DNA from: Riemerella columbina
GTDB taxonomy: Bacteria; Bacteroidota; Bacteroidia; Flavobacteriales; Weeksellaceae
DNA length: 64,000 bases
NCBI RefSeq assembly: GCF_030517065.1
Contig: NZ_CP103950.1
Span: forward strand, 1,116,001-1,180,000
Direction: 5' to 3'
Below the pieces are notes generated by a model. That model searched no databases. It had not been told where the DNA came from and saw nothing but the letters and a program-made list of their open reading frames with translations. A program made the translations under genes and the position numbers. This document shows positions 45,945-54,189 of the stretch, piece by piece. Within the stretch, counting starts at the first letter, position 1, and every line of letters begins with the position of its first letter.

Positions 45945-45945
45945 A

Positions 45946-46419
45946 ATGGAAAAAATGAAGGCGCAACAGAATAAAAATCTGTGGTTTTCAATTGCAGCCG
46001 TTGTGCTTCTGGTGTTGGGTTTTTGGTTTTTATTGAAGCCCAACGCTTCAGAAGTGGTATCGGCAGCATCGCCAGAAAATCAGAATATTGAGCGTATAGA
46101 GGCGCTCACCGAGACTTCTCGCGTGGCAGAATATGTGAAGCAACGCCACCAGTTGCCGCCTTATTACCTCACAAAAAATCAGGCGAAGCGCCAAGGTTGG
46201 GTGCCAGCACAGGGCAACCTTTGCGAGGTTTTGCCAGGGAAAGCCATCGGTGGAGATATTTTTGGCAACAGAGAAAGAAAACTGCCCAAGGGCAAAAAAT
46301 ATTATGAGGCAGATGTGAATTACCACTGCGGCAACCGTGGTGCAGACCGCCTGATATTCACCAAACAGGGCGAGGTTTGGCTCAGCACAGACCATTATAG
46401 AAGTTTTAGAAAACTCTAA
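45946..46419 (+). CDS. Barnase-family guanyl-specific ribonuclease, membrane-anchored
   Basis: A 157-residue protein with an N-terminal membrane segment (residues 12-30), a linker, and a complete barnase domain from about residue 56. The catalytic residues of barnase are all present by alignment: Glu121 (YEADVNY), Arg131 and Arg135 (GNRGADR) and His150 (TDHYRSF), plus the GGDIFGNRE loop. Two cysteines (93 and 128) could form a disulphide absent in barnase. The anchor suggests a periplasmic or secreted RNase. The barstar gene follows after 21 bases and would protect the cytoplasm. Confidence 0.93.
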   Translation: MEKMKAQQNKNLWFSIAAVVLLVLGFWFLLKPNASEVVSAASPENQNIERIEALTETSRVAEYVKQRHQLPPYYLTKNQAKRQGWVPAQGNLCEVLPGKAIGGDIFGNRERKLPKGKKYYEADVNYHCGNRGADRLIFTKQGEVWLSTDHYRSFRKL

Positions 46420-46440
46420 TTTAAACTTAAATTTATTTTG

Positions 46441-46722
46441 ATGAAGACCGTATATATTGATTTTGCTTCCATCGGAGATGAGGAAGATTTTTACGCACAA
46501 CTCAAAGAAAAATTACCGTTACCAGATTATTTTGGTGATAATTTAAACGCCTTGTATGATGTGATTACAGGTGATTTGGCTATGCCTTTACATATAGAAT
46601 TTGTGAATATGAGTGTGGAGCAATTGGAGCATTTTGAGGATTTACTCACCACTTTAGAAGATGCCGAAGAAGAAACCGAAGGCTTTACTTTTACCTATTA
46701 TTTAGAGCAATACGAGGATTAG
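46441..46722 (+). CDS. Barstar family ribonuclease inhibitor
   Basis: A 93-residue acidic protein with the barstar fold: VYIDFASIGDEEDFYAQLKEKLPLPDYFGDNLNALYDVITGDL, including the DYFGDNLNALYD helix whose Asp residues plug the active site of barnase. It lies just behind the barnase gene, as an immunity partner should. ATG 46441 is used; TTG 46438 would add only one residue. The acidic tail EDAEEETEG is typical. Confidence 0.95.
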   Translation: MKTVYIDFASIGDEEDFYAQLKEKLPLPDYFGDNLNALYDVITGDLAMPLHIEFVNMSVEQLEHFEDLLTTLEDAEEETEGFTFTYYLEQYED

Positions 46723-46726
46723 CGGA

Positions 46727-47728
46727 CTAAGATTGATAAAAATGTGATGGGAACGCCTCTTCGGGTTTTTGATGAAGCACATTGAGACAAATCCACGATT
46801 TTAGGAAGCCATAGCCATAAGAAAATAACTGAATATAAGTCGCCATTACCGCCATAGTTGCGATGCTGATATTCTTGGTTTTCCACAGTGCATCGCCCCA
46901 AACGATGAGGGTATAAAGCCCATAAAGCCCCAGCACAATGCCATTATACCAAATAAAATAATGGAAAATCCCAATAATATAACCGATGAGGAATAGAGAG
47001 GGAAACCAGAAAGTCAGTTTGGTATATTGCGGATGCCTTTGGTTGAGAATAGGGCGCGCCACCCCGAATTGATACACTTGTTTAGAGAAGCGTCCAAAAT
47101 CGGTTCGGCGTTTATGATAAACCCCAATATTACTGAAAAATGCGGTGGTGTAGCCGTGTTCCCAAAGTGTCATTGAGAGGTCTGGATCTTCCCCAATCCG
47201 AAGTTCTGAAAAGCCACCCACGGCATCAAAAGCCGTTTTCTTCACGCCCATATTAAAACTCCGAGGCTGAAATTTAGACACTATTTTTTTATTCCCGCGA
47301 ATGCCGCCTGTAGTAAACAGCGAAGTCATCGCATAAGAAATGGCTTTCTGCATCAGGTTGAAGCCTTTGTGGGCTTTATCAGCGCCGCCAAAAGCATCAC
47401 AAGGTTGGGTTAAAATATCTTGTTTAATATTGGCGATATAATCTTCTTCCACAATCACATCGCTATCCACAAAGATGAGCCAATCCCCATGGGCACGGCG
47501 GGTGCCATAGTTTCTACTCAACCCTGGCCCCGAGTTTTCCTTTCTAAAAAAACGAAGGTTCAGCATCAGCTCAAAAATTTGGATGGTAGGTTTTAGGTCT
47601 ATCGCAGAGCCATCATCTACCACGATCACTTCAAAATCTTTATCCGTTTGGTGGGAGAGCGAGCTAAGGAGTTCAAACAGCTCGTTCTTACGATTATAAA
47701 TAGCAATGATGATGGACAGGGTAGGCAT
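46727..47728 (-). CDS. Family 2 glycosyltransferase
   Basis: A 333-residue inverting GT-A enzyme. The nucleotide-sugar binding start LSIIIAIYNRKNELFELLSSLS is followed by VIVVDDGSAIDL, the metal-binding DSDV and a C-terminal membrane region with two to three hydrophobic segments (about residues 225-300), so it is anchored to the inner membrane. Enzymes of this layout build surface polysaccharide or glycolipid. The acceptor and sugar are unknown. It follows the RNA methyltransferase gene by 10 bases. Confidence 0.9.
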   Translation of the reverse strand: MPTLSIIIAIYNRKNELFELLSSLSHQTDKDFEVIVVDDGSAIDLKPTIQIFELMLNLRFFRKENSGPGLSRNYGTRRAHGDWLIFVDSDVIVEEDYIANIKQDILTQPCDAFGGADKAHKGFNLMQKAISYAMTSLFTTGGIRGNKKIVSKFQPRSFNMGVKKTAFDAVGGFSELRIGEDPDLSMTLWEHGYTTAFFSNIGVYHKRRTDFGRFSKQVYQFGVARPILNQRHPQYTKLTFWFPSLFLIGYIIGIFHYFIWYNGIVLGLYGLYTLIVWGDALWKTKNISIATMAVMATYIQLFSYGYGFLKSWICLNVLHQKPEEAFPSHFYQS

Positions 47729-47738
47729 AAGTGAAAAA

Positions 47739-48902
47739 CTAAGAGTTAAATTTGGCTTTTTTGCTTCCTTCGTACATTTCGTATTGGAGGAAGCGCGTTT
47801 CTAACTTACCGTTGTAGAGCTTTATTTTTCGGCTTGGTCGCAGACCTAATTTTTTCACAGCTTCTAAATCTGCGGTGATGAGCCACGCTAATGTGTTGGG
47901 ATAGTGTTGTTTAAAGGTATCTCCAATCTTACGATAAAAATCTTCATCAGAAATAGCAAGGCGCTCATCATACGGCGGATTGAACACCATCAGGAGTGGG
48001 AATAAATCTTTCTCAGACTCAAAAAAGTTTTGTTTTTTAACTTCTATCACCTCTTCTAATTCAGCAGTGGCGATGTTGGCTCTGGCAGCGCTGAGGGCTT
48101 GAAGGTCAATATCATAACCCACAATTTTCCCCTGAAATTCTTTAATTCGGTTAATCCTAAACTCTTTGATTTTGAAAAATAAATCTTCATCATAATTTTT
48201 CCAATTTTGGAAGGCAAATTTTTTCCGAAAAATTTGTGCTGGCAGTTCCATTGCCATCATAGCGGCTTCGATTAGGAGCGTGCCACTGCCACACATTGGG
48301 TCTAAAAAGTTGCCTTTGCCATCCCATCCCGCCAAGTGCAATAATCCTGAAGCCAAGACTTCGTTAATGGGAGCTTTGCCTTGCTCCACGCGGTAACCCC
48401 GCTTGAATAGTGGATCGCCAGAGGAATCCAAAGAGATGGTCACCTGCTCTCTATCAATATGGAGGTGGAGTTTAATATCTGGTGATTTAGGCTCTACATT
48501 AGGGCGTTTGCGGTATTTGTGTTGAAAAAAATCAACAATGGCATCTTTCATTTTCAAAGTCATAAACCAAGAATGCGTGAACCGCTCAGAATGCACCGTG
48601 GCATCTATGGCAAAACTCTGATGAATGCCAATGAAATCATCCCAAGGAAAGCGCAACAACCTTTCGTAGAACTTCTGTTCATTAAAGGCTTTAAATTCTA
48701 AAATAGGCACCAAAACTTTTACTCCTGTGCGTAGGGCATAGTTGATTTTGTAGAGAAAACCTAAATCGCCCACGCAGTTCACGGCTCGGTTTTTAGTTTC
48801 CACCTCTCTGCCGCCTAATTTTTTGACCTCTTCGACTAAGATGTTTTCTAATCCAAAAAAAGTTTTAATGCTGATGTTGAGTGCTTCCCAGTTGAGTTTC
48901 AT
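47739..48902 (-). CDS. THUMP-domain 23S rRNA methyltransferase (RlmL-type)
   Basis: A 387-residue class I SAM-dependent methyltransferase with an N-terminal THUMP RNA-binding domain (FFGLENILVEEVKKLGG, then SFAIDATVHSERFTHSWFMTLKMKDAIVDFFQ). The SAM site is FLDPMCGSGTLLIEAA and the catalytic motif VFNPPYDERL, which fits N2-guanine methylation of 23S rRNA as done by the N-terminal half of RlmL (G2445). It lacks the C-terminal RlmK half. ATG 48902 is preferred to the longer opening at 48983, which would lie upstream of the -7 box. Confidence 0.9.
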   Translation of the reverse strand: MKLNWEALNISIKTFFGLENILVEEVKKLGGREVETKNRAVNCVGDLGFLYKINYALRTGVKVLVPILEFKAFNEQKFYERLLRFPWDDFIGIHQSFAIDATVHSERFTHSWFMTLKMKDAIVDFFQHKYRKRPNVEPKSPDIKLHLHIDREQVTISLDSSGDPLFKRGYRVEQGKAPINEVLASGLLHLAGWDGKGNFLDPMCGSGTLLIEAAMMAMELPAQIFRKKFAFQNWKNYDEDLFFKIKEFRINRIKEFQGKIVGYDIDLQALSAARANIATAELEEVIEVKKQNFFESEKDLFPLLMVFNPPYDERLAISDEDFYRKIGDTFKQHYPNTLAWLITADLEAVKKLGLRPSRKIKLYNGKLETRFLQYEMYEGSKKAKFNS

Positions 48903-48920
48903 AATCTTGTTTAAGATGAA

Positions 48921-48928
48921 CAAAGATA
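48921..48928 (-). promoter_or_regulatory. -7 promoter element of the THUMP methyltransferase gene
   Basis: Minus-strand TATCTTTG, the same box as the SRP RNA promoter; predicted start at 48916, 14 bases before the ATG. Confidence 0.55.
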
Positions 48929-49013
48929 ATCTTTTTTTTGAGATTTTAAAATGGAGGAATGGCGTAGCGGCGATTTTTCTCATTTATTTTGAAAAAAACA
49001 AACAAAGCTAACG

Positions 49014-49051
49014 CCAAAAAAAAGCCTCCTGAAAAATAATTTCAAAAGGCT
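49014..49051 (-). terminator. Terminator after frr
   Basis: On the minus strand AGCCTTTTGAAA / TTTCAGGAGGCT forms an imperfect stem followed by a long T-run. Confidence 0.65.
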
Positions 49052-49081
49052 AAGTGAGTGATATTTAAAGTTTCCCCGAGA

Positions 49082-49636
49082 TTAGATTTTCATAATATCG
49101 GCTTCCTTATGTTTAAGGTGTTCTTCTACCTTCGCGATGTATTTATCGGTTAATTCCTGCACATCAGCTTCGGTATCTTTAATGATGTCTTCGGAAATAC
49201 CTTCTAACTTTTTCAAGTTTTTCATAGCTTCTTGGCGGGCATTTCTTACGGTAACTTTGGTTTGTTCGCTTTCAGCTTTGGCTTGTTTTGCCAATTCTTT
49301 ACGGCGTTCTTCCGTTAGTGGTGGTACATTAAGGATAATGATATCGCCATTGTTAGACGGTGCAAAACCCAAATTAGCCACAATGATGCCTTTTTCAATA
49401 TCCTTAATGGCAGTGCGGTCCCACGGCTGTATAGCAATGGTCATCGCATCTGGAATAGAGACATTGGCTACTTGGTTGAGCGGAGTAGGGCTGCCGTAAT
49501 ATTCCACCATCACATCTTGCACCATAGCGGTAGAGGCGCGCCCAGCACGGATTTTTAAGAAAGCGTGTTCTAAGTGTTTTATTGCCGCATCCATTTCTTG
49601 TTTTGCGGTGTCTAAGATTAACTGTAATTCTTCCAT
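49082..49636 (-). CDS. frr: Ribosome recycling factor
   Basis: Splits post-termination ribosomes with EF-G. The 184-residue length is standard. Family marks are KIRAGRASTAMVQDVMVEYYGSPTPLNQVANVS, IQPWDRTAIKDIEKGI, LGFAPSNNGDIIILNVPPLTEERRKEL and the C-terminal three-helix bundle. It follows pyrH by 51 bases, the widespread pyrH-frr pairing. Confidence 0.98.
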   Translation of the reverse strand: MEELQLILDTAKQEMDAAIKHLEHAFLKIRAGRASTAMVQDVMVEYYGSPTPLNQVANVSIPDAMTIAIQPWDRTAIKDIEKGIIVANLGFAPSNNGDIIILNVPPLTEERRKELAKQAKAESEQTKVTVRNARQEAMKNLKKLEGISEDIIKDTEADVQELTDKYIAKVEEHLKHKEADIMKI

Positions 49637-49687
49637 TTTGTTATATGATACTTTTTAAGGTGTTGATAAATTTTAATATTGATGATT

Positions 49688-50434
<747 letters not shown>

Positions 50435-50447
50435 TTATTTAATGATG

Positions 50448-50455
50448 CAAATATA
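50448..50455 (-). promoter_or_regulatory. -7 promoter element of pyrH-frr
   Basis: Minus-strand TATATTTG, full match; leader of about 48 bases. Confidence 0.55.
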
Positions 50456-50575
50456 AGGATAAAGTGATAATTAAGCGGTATTCTCATTTAAGATTTTGTG
50501 TTCTGTGACTCTCATTTTTGATGCGCATTAGGTATTAAAATCCATTAAAATGTCAATAAATACCAGAAAATTACT

Positions 50576-50583
50576 TAGTTTTG
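50576..50583 (+). promoter_or_regulatory. -7 promoter element of the AraC gene
   Basis: TAGTTTTG, full match to TAnnTTTG, 18 bases before the ATG. Confidence 0.5.
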
Positions 50584-50600
50584 AGGCTTAATTCTCTACG

Positions 50601-51413
50601 ATGCCTTTACCGATAGCTGTTGTTAAAAATCAAAATGTGGCGCCCAATACAGTGGTGCAGTCTCAGGATTATGAGGTATTCCTGACCTTAGAGGCTGTCC
50701 AATGTTCTATTGATGATATCTTTTATGAAGTACCAAAATTAGGCGTTCTCTTCCTATCGCCGTACCAAAAAATGGTGTGGCAATCTGCGGCGAAGGTGCA
50801 TCAGCTCTCTTTTCACGGTGATTTTTATTGCATAGAGTACCATAAGCAAGAAGTAGCGTGCAATGGGTTGTTGTTCAATAATATTTTCAGCAAGCCTTAT
50901 ATCCACCTTTCGGAAGGGCGTTTTGCGGAATTAGAATTGATTTTTGATAAAATGCAACACGAGCTCAAACCTCAAATTCCGATGGCAGATGCTATTTTAA
51001 AGACTTATATTCAGCTGGTGCTCGCCATATGCAGCCAAGAAAAATCTTTGGAAATAGAGGAAACGCCACCTTTGGATTCTTTAATGTTAAGGTTTCAAGA
51101 TTTGATAGAACAGCACTTTGCCCAACAGCGAAGCCCCGCTTTCTATGCTGATGCGTTGGCGGTTTCTGTGGCTACATTGAGCAAAAAAACCAAAAAAGTA
51201 TTCGGCAAAACGCCTACGGCGCTCATCCAAGAACGGATTATTTTAGAAGCCAAAAAGCAACTCCACCTAACAGAAAAAACCGTGAAGGAAATTGCGGCAG
51301 AACTCTACTTCCAAGATGAGTATTATTTCAGCCGATATTTTAAAAAATGGGTGGGCTATTCGCCATCGCATTTTAGGAAAGAAGTGGGCATTTCCATTGT
51401 GGCAACACTCTAA
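50601..51413 (+). CDS. AraC family transcriptional regulator
   Basis: A 270-residue regulator. The C-terminal 100 residues are the double helix-turn-helix: FYADALAVSVATLSKKTKKVFGKTPTALIQERIILEAKKQL, then KTVKEIAAELYFQDEYYFSRYFKKWVGYSPSHFRKE, the standard AraC signature. The N-terminal part looks like a small cupin-type sensor (FHGDFYCIEYHKQEVACNGLLFN). It lies about 105 bases upstream of a DUF417 membrane protein on the same strand and is its likely regulator. This resembles the RclR-RclC arrangement of E. coli, but the effector is unknown. Confidence 0.92.
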   Translation: MPLPIAVVKNQNVAPNTVVQSQDYEVFLTLEAVQCSIDDIFYEVPKLGVLFLSPYQKMVWQSAAKVHQLSFHGDFYCIEYHKQEVACNGLLFNNIFSKPYIHLSEGRFAELELIFDKMQHELKPQIPMADAILKTYIQLVLAICSQEKSLEIEETPPLDSLMLRFQDLIEQHFAQQRSPAFYADALAVSVATLSKKTKKVFGKTPTALIQERIILEAKKQLHLTEKTVKEIAAELYFQDEYYFSRYFKKWVGYSPSHFRKEVGISIVATL

Positions 51414-51453
51414 GTAGAAGAAAAATTGTCCATTATAAATTCATTTTTATCTA

Positions 51454-51484
51454 TTGTGATGGCTGGGGTAAGGTTTTATTTTTG
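51454..51484 (+). promoter_or_regulatory. Promoter of the DUF417 gene
   Basis: TTG (51454-51456), 20 bases, TATTTTTG (51477-51484). Leader of about 30 bases to the ATG. Confidence 0.6.
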
Positions 51485-51518
51485 CACCTGTATTTGTGTA
51501 ACTTAAAAATAAAAAATA

Positions 51519-52121
51519 ATGAAACCAATACTTCAATTTTTGGCAGGTAGCCAGTCTCAGTTGATTAACTTTATGCGTGTAGCCATTTTTATTGTTATGG
51601 CGTGGATCGGTGGTTTAAAAGCCTTTCAGTACGAAGCCGATGGCATTGTGCCCTTTGTAACCAACAGCCCTTTTATGAGTTTTTTCTATCATAATTCAGG
51701 GAAAACTGCGCTGGATGAAGAGGGCAAAGAGGTACCGCAGTACCGCCTACACCGCAACCCAGAGGGGAAAATGGTGGCTAAAAATATAGAATGGCACAAA
51801 GAAAACGGCACTTATGCCTTTTCGTATGGCTTAGGAACGATGATTGTGAGCATCGGTCTGTTGGTGTTATTGGGCATCTGGTCGCCTAAAATTGGACTTT
51901 GGGGCGGTTTGCTCACCTTTGGGATGTCCATTGTTACGCTTTCGTTCCTGATCACTACGCCAGAGGTCTATGTACCGAATTTAGGTGGCGATATGCCAAC
52001 GCCCAACTTCGGATTTCCTTACCTTTCTGGCGCGGGGCGCTTGGTGCTGAAGGATATTATTATGATGGCAGGCGGACTGATTGTCGCCTCTGATAGCGCC
52101 AAAAAATTATTAAAAAGATAA
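51519..52121 (+). CDS. DUF417 (YkgB/RclC-like) membrane protein
   Basis: A 200-residue inner-membrane protein with four hydrophobic segments (about residues 18-36, 98-118, 122-142 and 172-190) and a hydrophilic stretch of about 60 residues after the first. Family marks are FMRVAIFIVMAWIGGLKAFQYEADGIVPFVTNSPFMSFFY and the C-terminal PYLSGAGRLVLKDIIMMAGGL. E. coli RclC/YkgB belongs to the reactive-chlorine-resistance operon; a similar stress role here is possible because an AraC gene precedes it, but rclA and rclB are absent. Confidence 0.88.
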   Translation: MKPILQFLAGSQSQLINFMRVAIFIVMAWIGGLKAFQYEADGIVPFVTNSPFMSFFYHNSGKTALDEEGKEVPQYRLHRNPEGKMVAKNIEWHKENGTYAFSYGLGTMIVSIGLLVLLGIWSPKIGLWGGLLTFGMSIVTLSFLITTPEVYVPNLGGDMPTPNFGFPYLSGAGRLVLKDIIMMAGGLIVASDSAKKLLKR

Positions 52122-52153
52122 GTTGTATAGTCGCTTTTTGAGACTTGTTCATT

Positions 52154-52187
52154 AAAATTTCGGTGGTACCTACTACCGAAATTTTTT
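52154..52187 (+). terminator. Terminator after the DUF417 gene
   Basis: AAAATTTCGGTGGT / ACTACCGAAATTTT stem with one mismatch, ACCT loop, then T-run. Confidence 0.85.
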
Positions 52188-52218
52188 GTTTTAAATGATG
52201 ATTTTCAATAAAAATCAT

Positions 52219-52226
52219 TACATTTG
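52219..52226 (+). promoter_or_regulatory. -7 promoter element in front of the 21-bp repeat array
   Basis: TACATTTG, full match to TAnnTTTG. The predicted start is at 52231, so the transcript would carry the whole repeat array before the ATG at 52509. No convincing -33 element was seen. Confidence 0.45.
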
Positions 52227-52259
52227 TCAAGGTAATCAGTTGACCTTATTGAAGCACTT

Positions 52260-52469
52260 AGAGTAAAGGTTACCCCAACTAAGGTAAGGATTACACAAGA
52301 TAAGGTAAAGGTTACCCCAACTAAGGTAAGGGTTACACAAGATAAGGTAAAGGTTACCTCAACTAAGGTAAGGGTTACACAAGATAAGGTAAAGGTTACC
52401 CCAACTAAGGTAAGAGTTACGCAAGATAAGGTAAAGGTTACTCCAACTAAGGTAAGAGTTACGGAAGAT
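52260..52469 (+). repeat. Tandem array of ten 21-bp repeats (five 42-bp pairs)
   Basis: Two alternating 21-base units: A = AAGGTAAAGGTTACCCCAACT and B = AAGGTAAGGGTTACACAAGAT, five copies of each. The first unit carries two changes at its start and the others zero to three changes from the A or B form. Each unit holds an imperfect palindrome GGTAA-NGG-TTAC(C). The period is exactly two helical turns and also seven codons. One plus-strand frame is open through all ten units and continues without a stop into the gene at 52509, but has no ATG. An eleventh, decayed half-unit follows (AAAGTAAAATAT). Confidence 0.95.
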
Positions 52470-52508
52470 AAAGTAAAATATATTAACCAATCATTAAAAT
52501 CAAAAGTT

Positions 52509-52829
52509 ATGGGACGCACTAAATTATCATTCGCAGAAACAGTGTCTAAAGCTCAAGTGATGGCTACGGCACTAAAACAAAATGCTACCGAGGTAGCCAA
52601 AAGAGGGATTACCTCAGAGTTTGTTACCGAAATGGAGCAACTCCGCGCAGAGTCTATCCAACTGAACGATGAACAGGAGCAACTAAAAGCCACCCTGAAA
52701 GCCAAAACCGAAGCTCTAAACGAGAAAGTGAATCAACTGGAAGCCAAATATAGCGAGGCAAAGAAAATCGTGAAGTTAGATTTTCCACAATCTCAATGGG
52801 TAGGTTTCGGTATAGAGGACAAACGGTAG
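52509..52829 (+). CDS. Small coiled-coil protein of unknown function
   Basis: A 106-residue hydrophilic protein, not recognised. Residues 1-35 contain a short helical region (MGRTKLSFAETVSKAQVMATAL), residues 40-90 are strongly heptad-patterned (LRAESIQLNDEQEQLKATLKAKTEALNEKVNQLEAKYSEAK) and predict a coiled coil, and the tail IVKLDFPQSQWVGFGIEDKR is a distinct, probably conserved end. No signal peptide or membrane segment. It lies directly downstream of the 21-bp array, in the same frame, and has its own terminator about 80 bases downstream. If translation began inside the array, the protein would gain a repeated basic KVKVTPTKVRVTQD region. Confidence 0.75.
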   Translation: MGRTKLSFAETVSKAQVMATALKQNATEVAKRGITSEFVTEMEQLRAESIQLNDEQEQLKATLKAKTEALNEKVNQLEAKYSEAKKIVKLDFPQSQWVGFGIEDKR

Positions 52830-52910
52830 ACGCTCCTTATTTTAGATTTGAAATTTAGGGTTTTAATATTAAGGTTTCTCATTTCAAATTTAAAAATTAA
52901 AGTTTAAGTT

Positions 52911-52955
52911 ACAGGCTTGGAGGTTCATTCAGAGGCTCCAACCTGTACTTTTTAT
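52911..52955 (+). terminator. Terminator after the coiled-coil gene
   Basis: ACAGG(C)TTGGAG / CTCCAACCTGT stem with one bulged base, followed by TACTTTTTAT. Confidence 0.75.
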
Positions 52956-53110
52956 GAGGTAATGCTTTCATTTATTTTCGGTTCTCGTACTTTTATCTTT
53001 TTGCTGTTCCGCACCTTTACCGCTTCATCTTTCAGAATATTAGTATTTCACTGCTTTGTGATTTCCCCTCGTATCTTCTCGTATCTTTCCCAATTCTCTA
53101 CTTTAAAAAT
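52956..53110. other. Intergenic DNA without a supported gene
   Basis: T/C-rich sequence between the coiled-coil gene terminator and the porQ promoter. The one open frame across it starts inside the terminator hairpin and has no recognisable protein pattern. No repeat or RNA structure was seen. Confidence 0.4.
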
Positions 53111-53140
53111 TTTGATTTCACTATAAAAACCTTACTTTTG
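53111..53140 (+). promoter_or_regulatory. porQ promoter
   Basis: TTTG (53111-53114), 18 bases, TACTTTTG (53133-53140). The predicted start at 53145 is four bases before the ATG. Confidence 0.65.
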
Positions 53141-53148
53141 TAATCTCT

Positions 53149-54159
53149 ATGATAAGTTCAATTTTGAAAAAAGGAATCTTTTTATTAGGCTTTTTTTTGA
53201 GTGGCTGGTTGGGGGCGCAAGATGGCACTACGGTGTATCATTTTTTGAATCTTCCAGTATCTGCACGGCAGGCAGCCCTTGGTGATGCGGTATCGGTAAG
53301 GGATTATGATCAGAATTTTGCCACCGTTAACCCAGCATTGCTCAATATAGAAATGGATAACCGCCTCTCTGTAAACTACGCGAGTTATCTGGCAGGCTCT
53401 CATTACGGCACCATTAGCTATGCTAAAGATTTGGAGTATGGGCATTTCCTAACCGCAGGGGCTAAATATTTAGATTATGGCAGCATCCCCAGAACAGATG
53501 AATACGGCAATATCCACGGCGATTTCTCCGCGATAGATGCCGCAGTGGGCGTGGGCTATGCCTATCAGTTCACCGATGATTGGACGGTGGGCGCACAAGT
53601 GAACCTCATCACTTCTAAAATAGAACATTACCAATCTATGGCGGTGGCAGGGAATATTGGGGCTGCCTATCATCGTAAAAAAGCCAAGGAAACCATCAGT
53701 TTTGTGGTGCGGAATTTAGGTTATCAGTTCAAAACTTATAACGGCGCTCGGGAGTCCCTGCCTGTAAGGGTAGATTTGGGCTATACCAAAATTTTAGATG
53801 AATTCCCACTGGCGCTCACCATTACCGCCCACGATTTGCAGAAGTGGAACATCTCGCCAGAATACAACCAAAACGGACAAAAAACCAAATGGACCAAACA
53901 GCTGGCAGACCATTTTTCCTTCGGGGCAGAGCTGTTTCCAGAGCAAGCATTTAACCTCCGCGTGGGCTATCATGTGAAGCGTGGCAGTGAGCTGAGTGTT
54001 ACCGACCAAAGAAGCTTCACAGGGCTGTCGTTTGGCTTTGGCTTTAAATGGTCTTACCTCCGTTTTGATTATACCCACAGCCGTTACCATAATGCCTCAA
54101 ACCTCAATCAGATTGGGATCGCCTTAGATTTAATAGAAGTGAGAGGCTACAGAAGATAA
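53149..54159 (+). CDS. porQ: Type IX secretion system protein PorQ
   Basis: A 336-residue outer-membrane barrel of the PorV/PorQ/FadL-like group. In Porphyromonas PorQ belongs to the type IX attachment complex. The signal peptide covers residues 1-23 (WLGAQ). The mature start TTVYHFLNLPVSARQAALGDAVSVRDYDQNFATVNPALL and the end WSYLRFDYTHSRYHNASNLNQIGIALDL are PorQ-typical. The downstream neighbour is cmk, an arrangement commonly seen with porQ in Bacteroidota. Other T9SS genes are not in the window. Confidence 0.93.
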   Translation: MISSILKKGIFLLGFFLSGWLGAQDGTTVYHFLNLPVSARQAALGDAVSVRDYDQNFATVNPALLNIEMDNRLSVNYASYLAGSHYGTISYAKDLEYGHFLTAGAKYLDYGSIPRTDEYGNIHGDFSAIDAAVGVGYAYQFTDDWTVGAQVNLITSKIEHYQSMAVAGNIGAAYHRKKAKETISFVVRNLGYQFKTYNGARESLPVRVDLGYTKILDEFPLALTITAHDLQKWNISPEYNQNGQKTKWTKQLADHFSFGAELFPEQAFNLRVGYHVKRGSELSVTDQRSFTGLSFGFGFKWSYLRFDYTHSRYHNASNLNQIGIALDLIEVRGYRR

Positions 54160-54189
54160 TAATAAAAATACAAGAATAACGCTTGATTT

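Noticed and set aside
52260-52469. CRISPR array
   Set aside because: Units are contiguous with no unique spacers, there are only two alternating unit types, and no cas gene is nearby.
52205-52519. Minus-strand 104-codon frame across the 21-bp array (TLTLVGVTFTLSCV repeats)
   Set aside because: It is the complement of the repeat units, runs against the direction of the promoter and gene, and has no protein pattern beyond the repeat.
52917-53126. 69-codon plus-strand frame before porQ
   Set aside because: Starts inside the terminator hairpin and overlaps the porQ promoter; composition is that of T-rich intergenic DNA.
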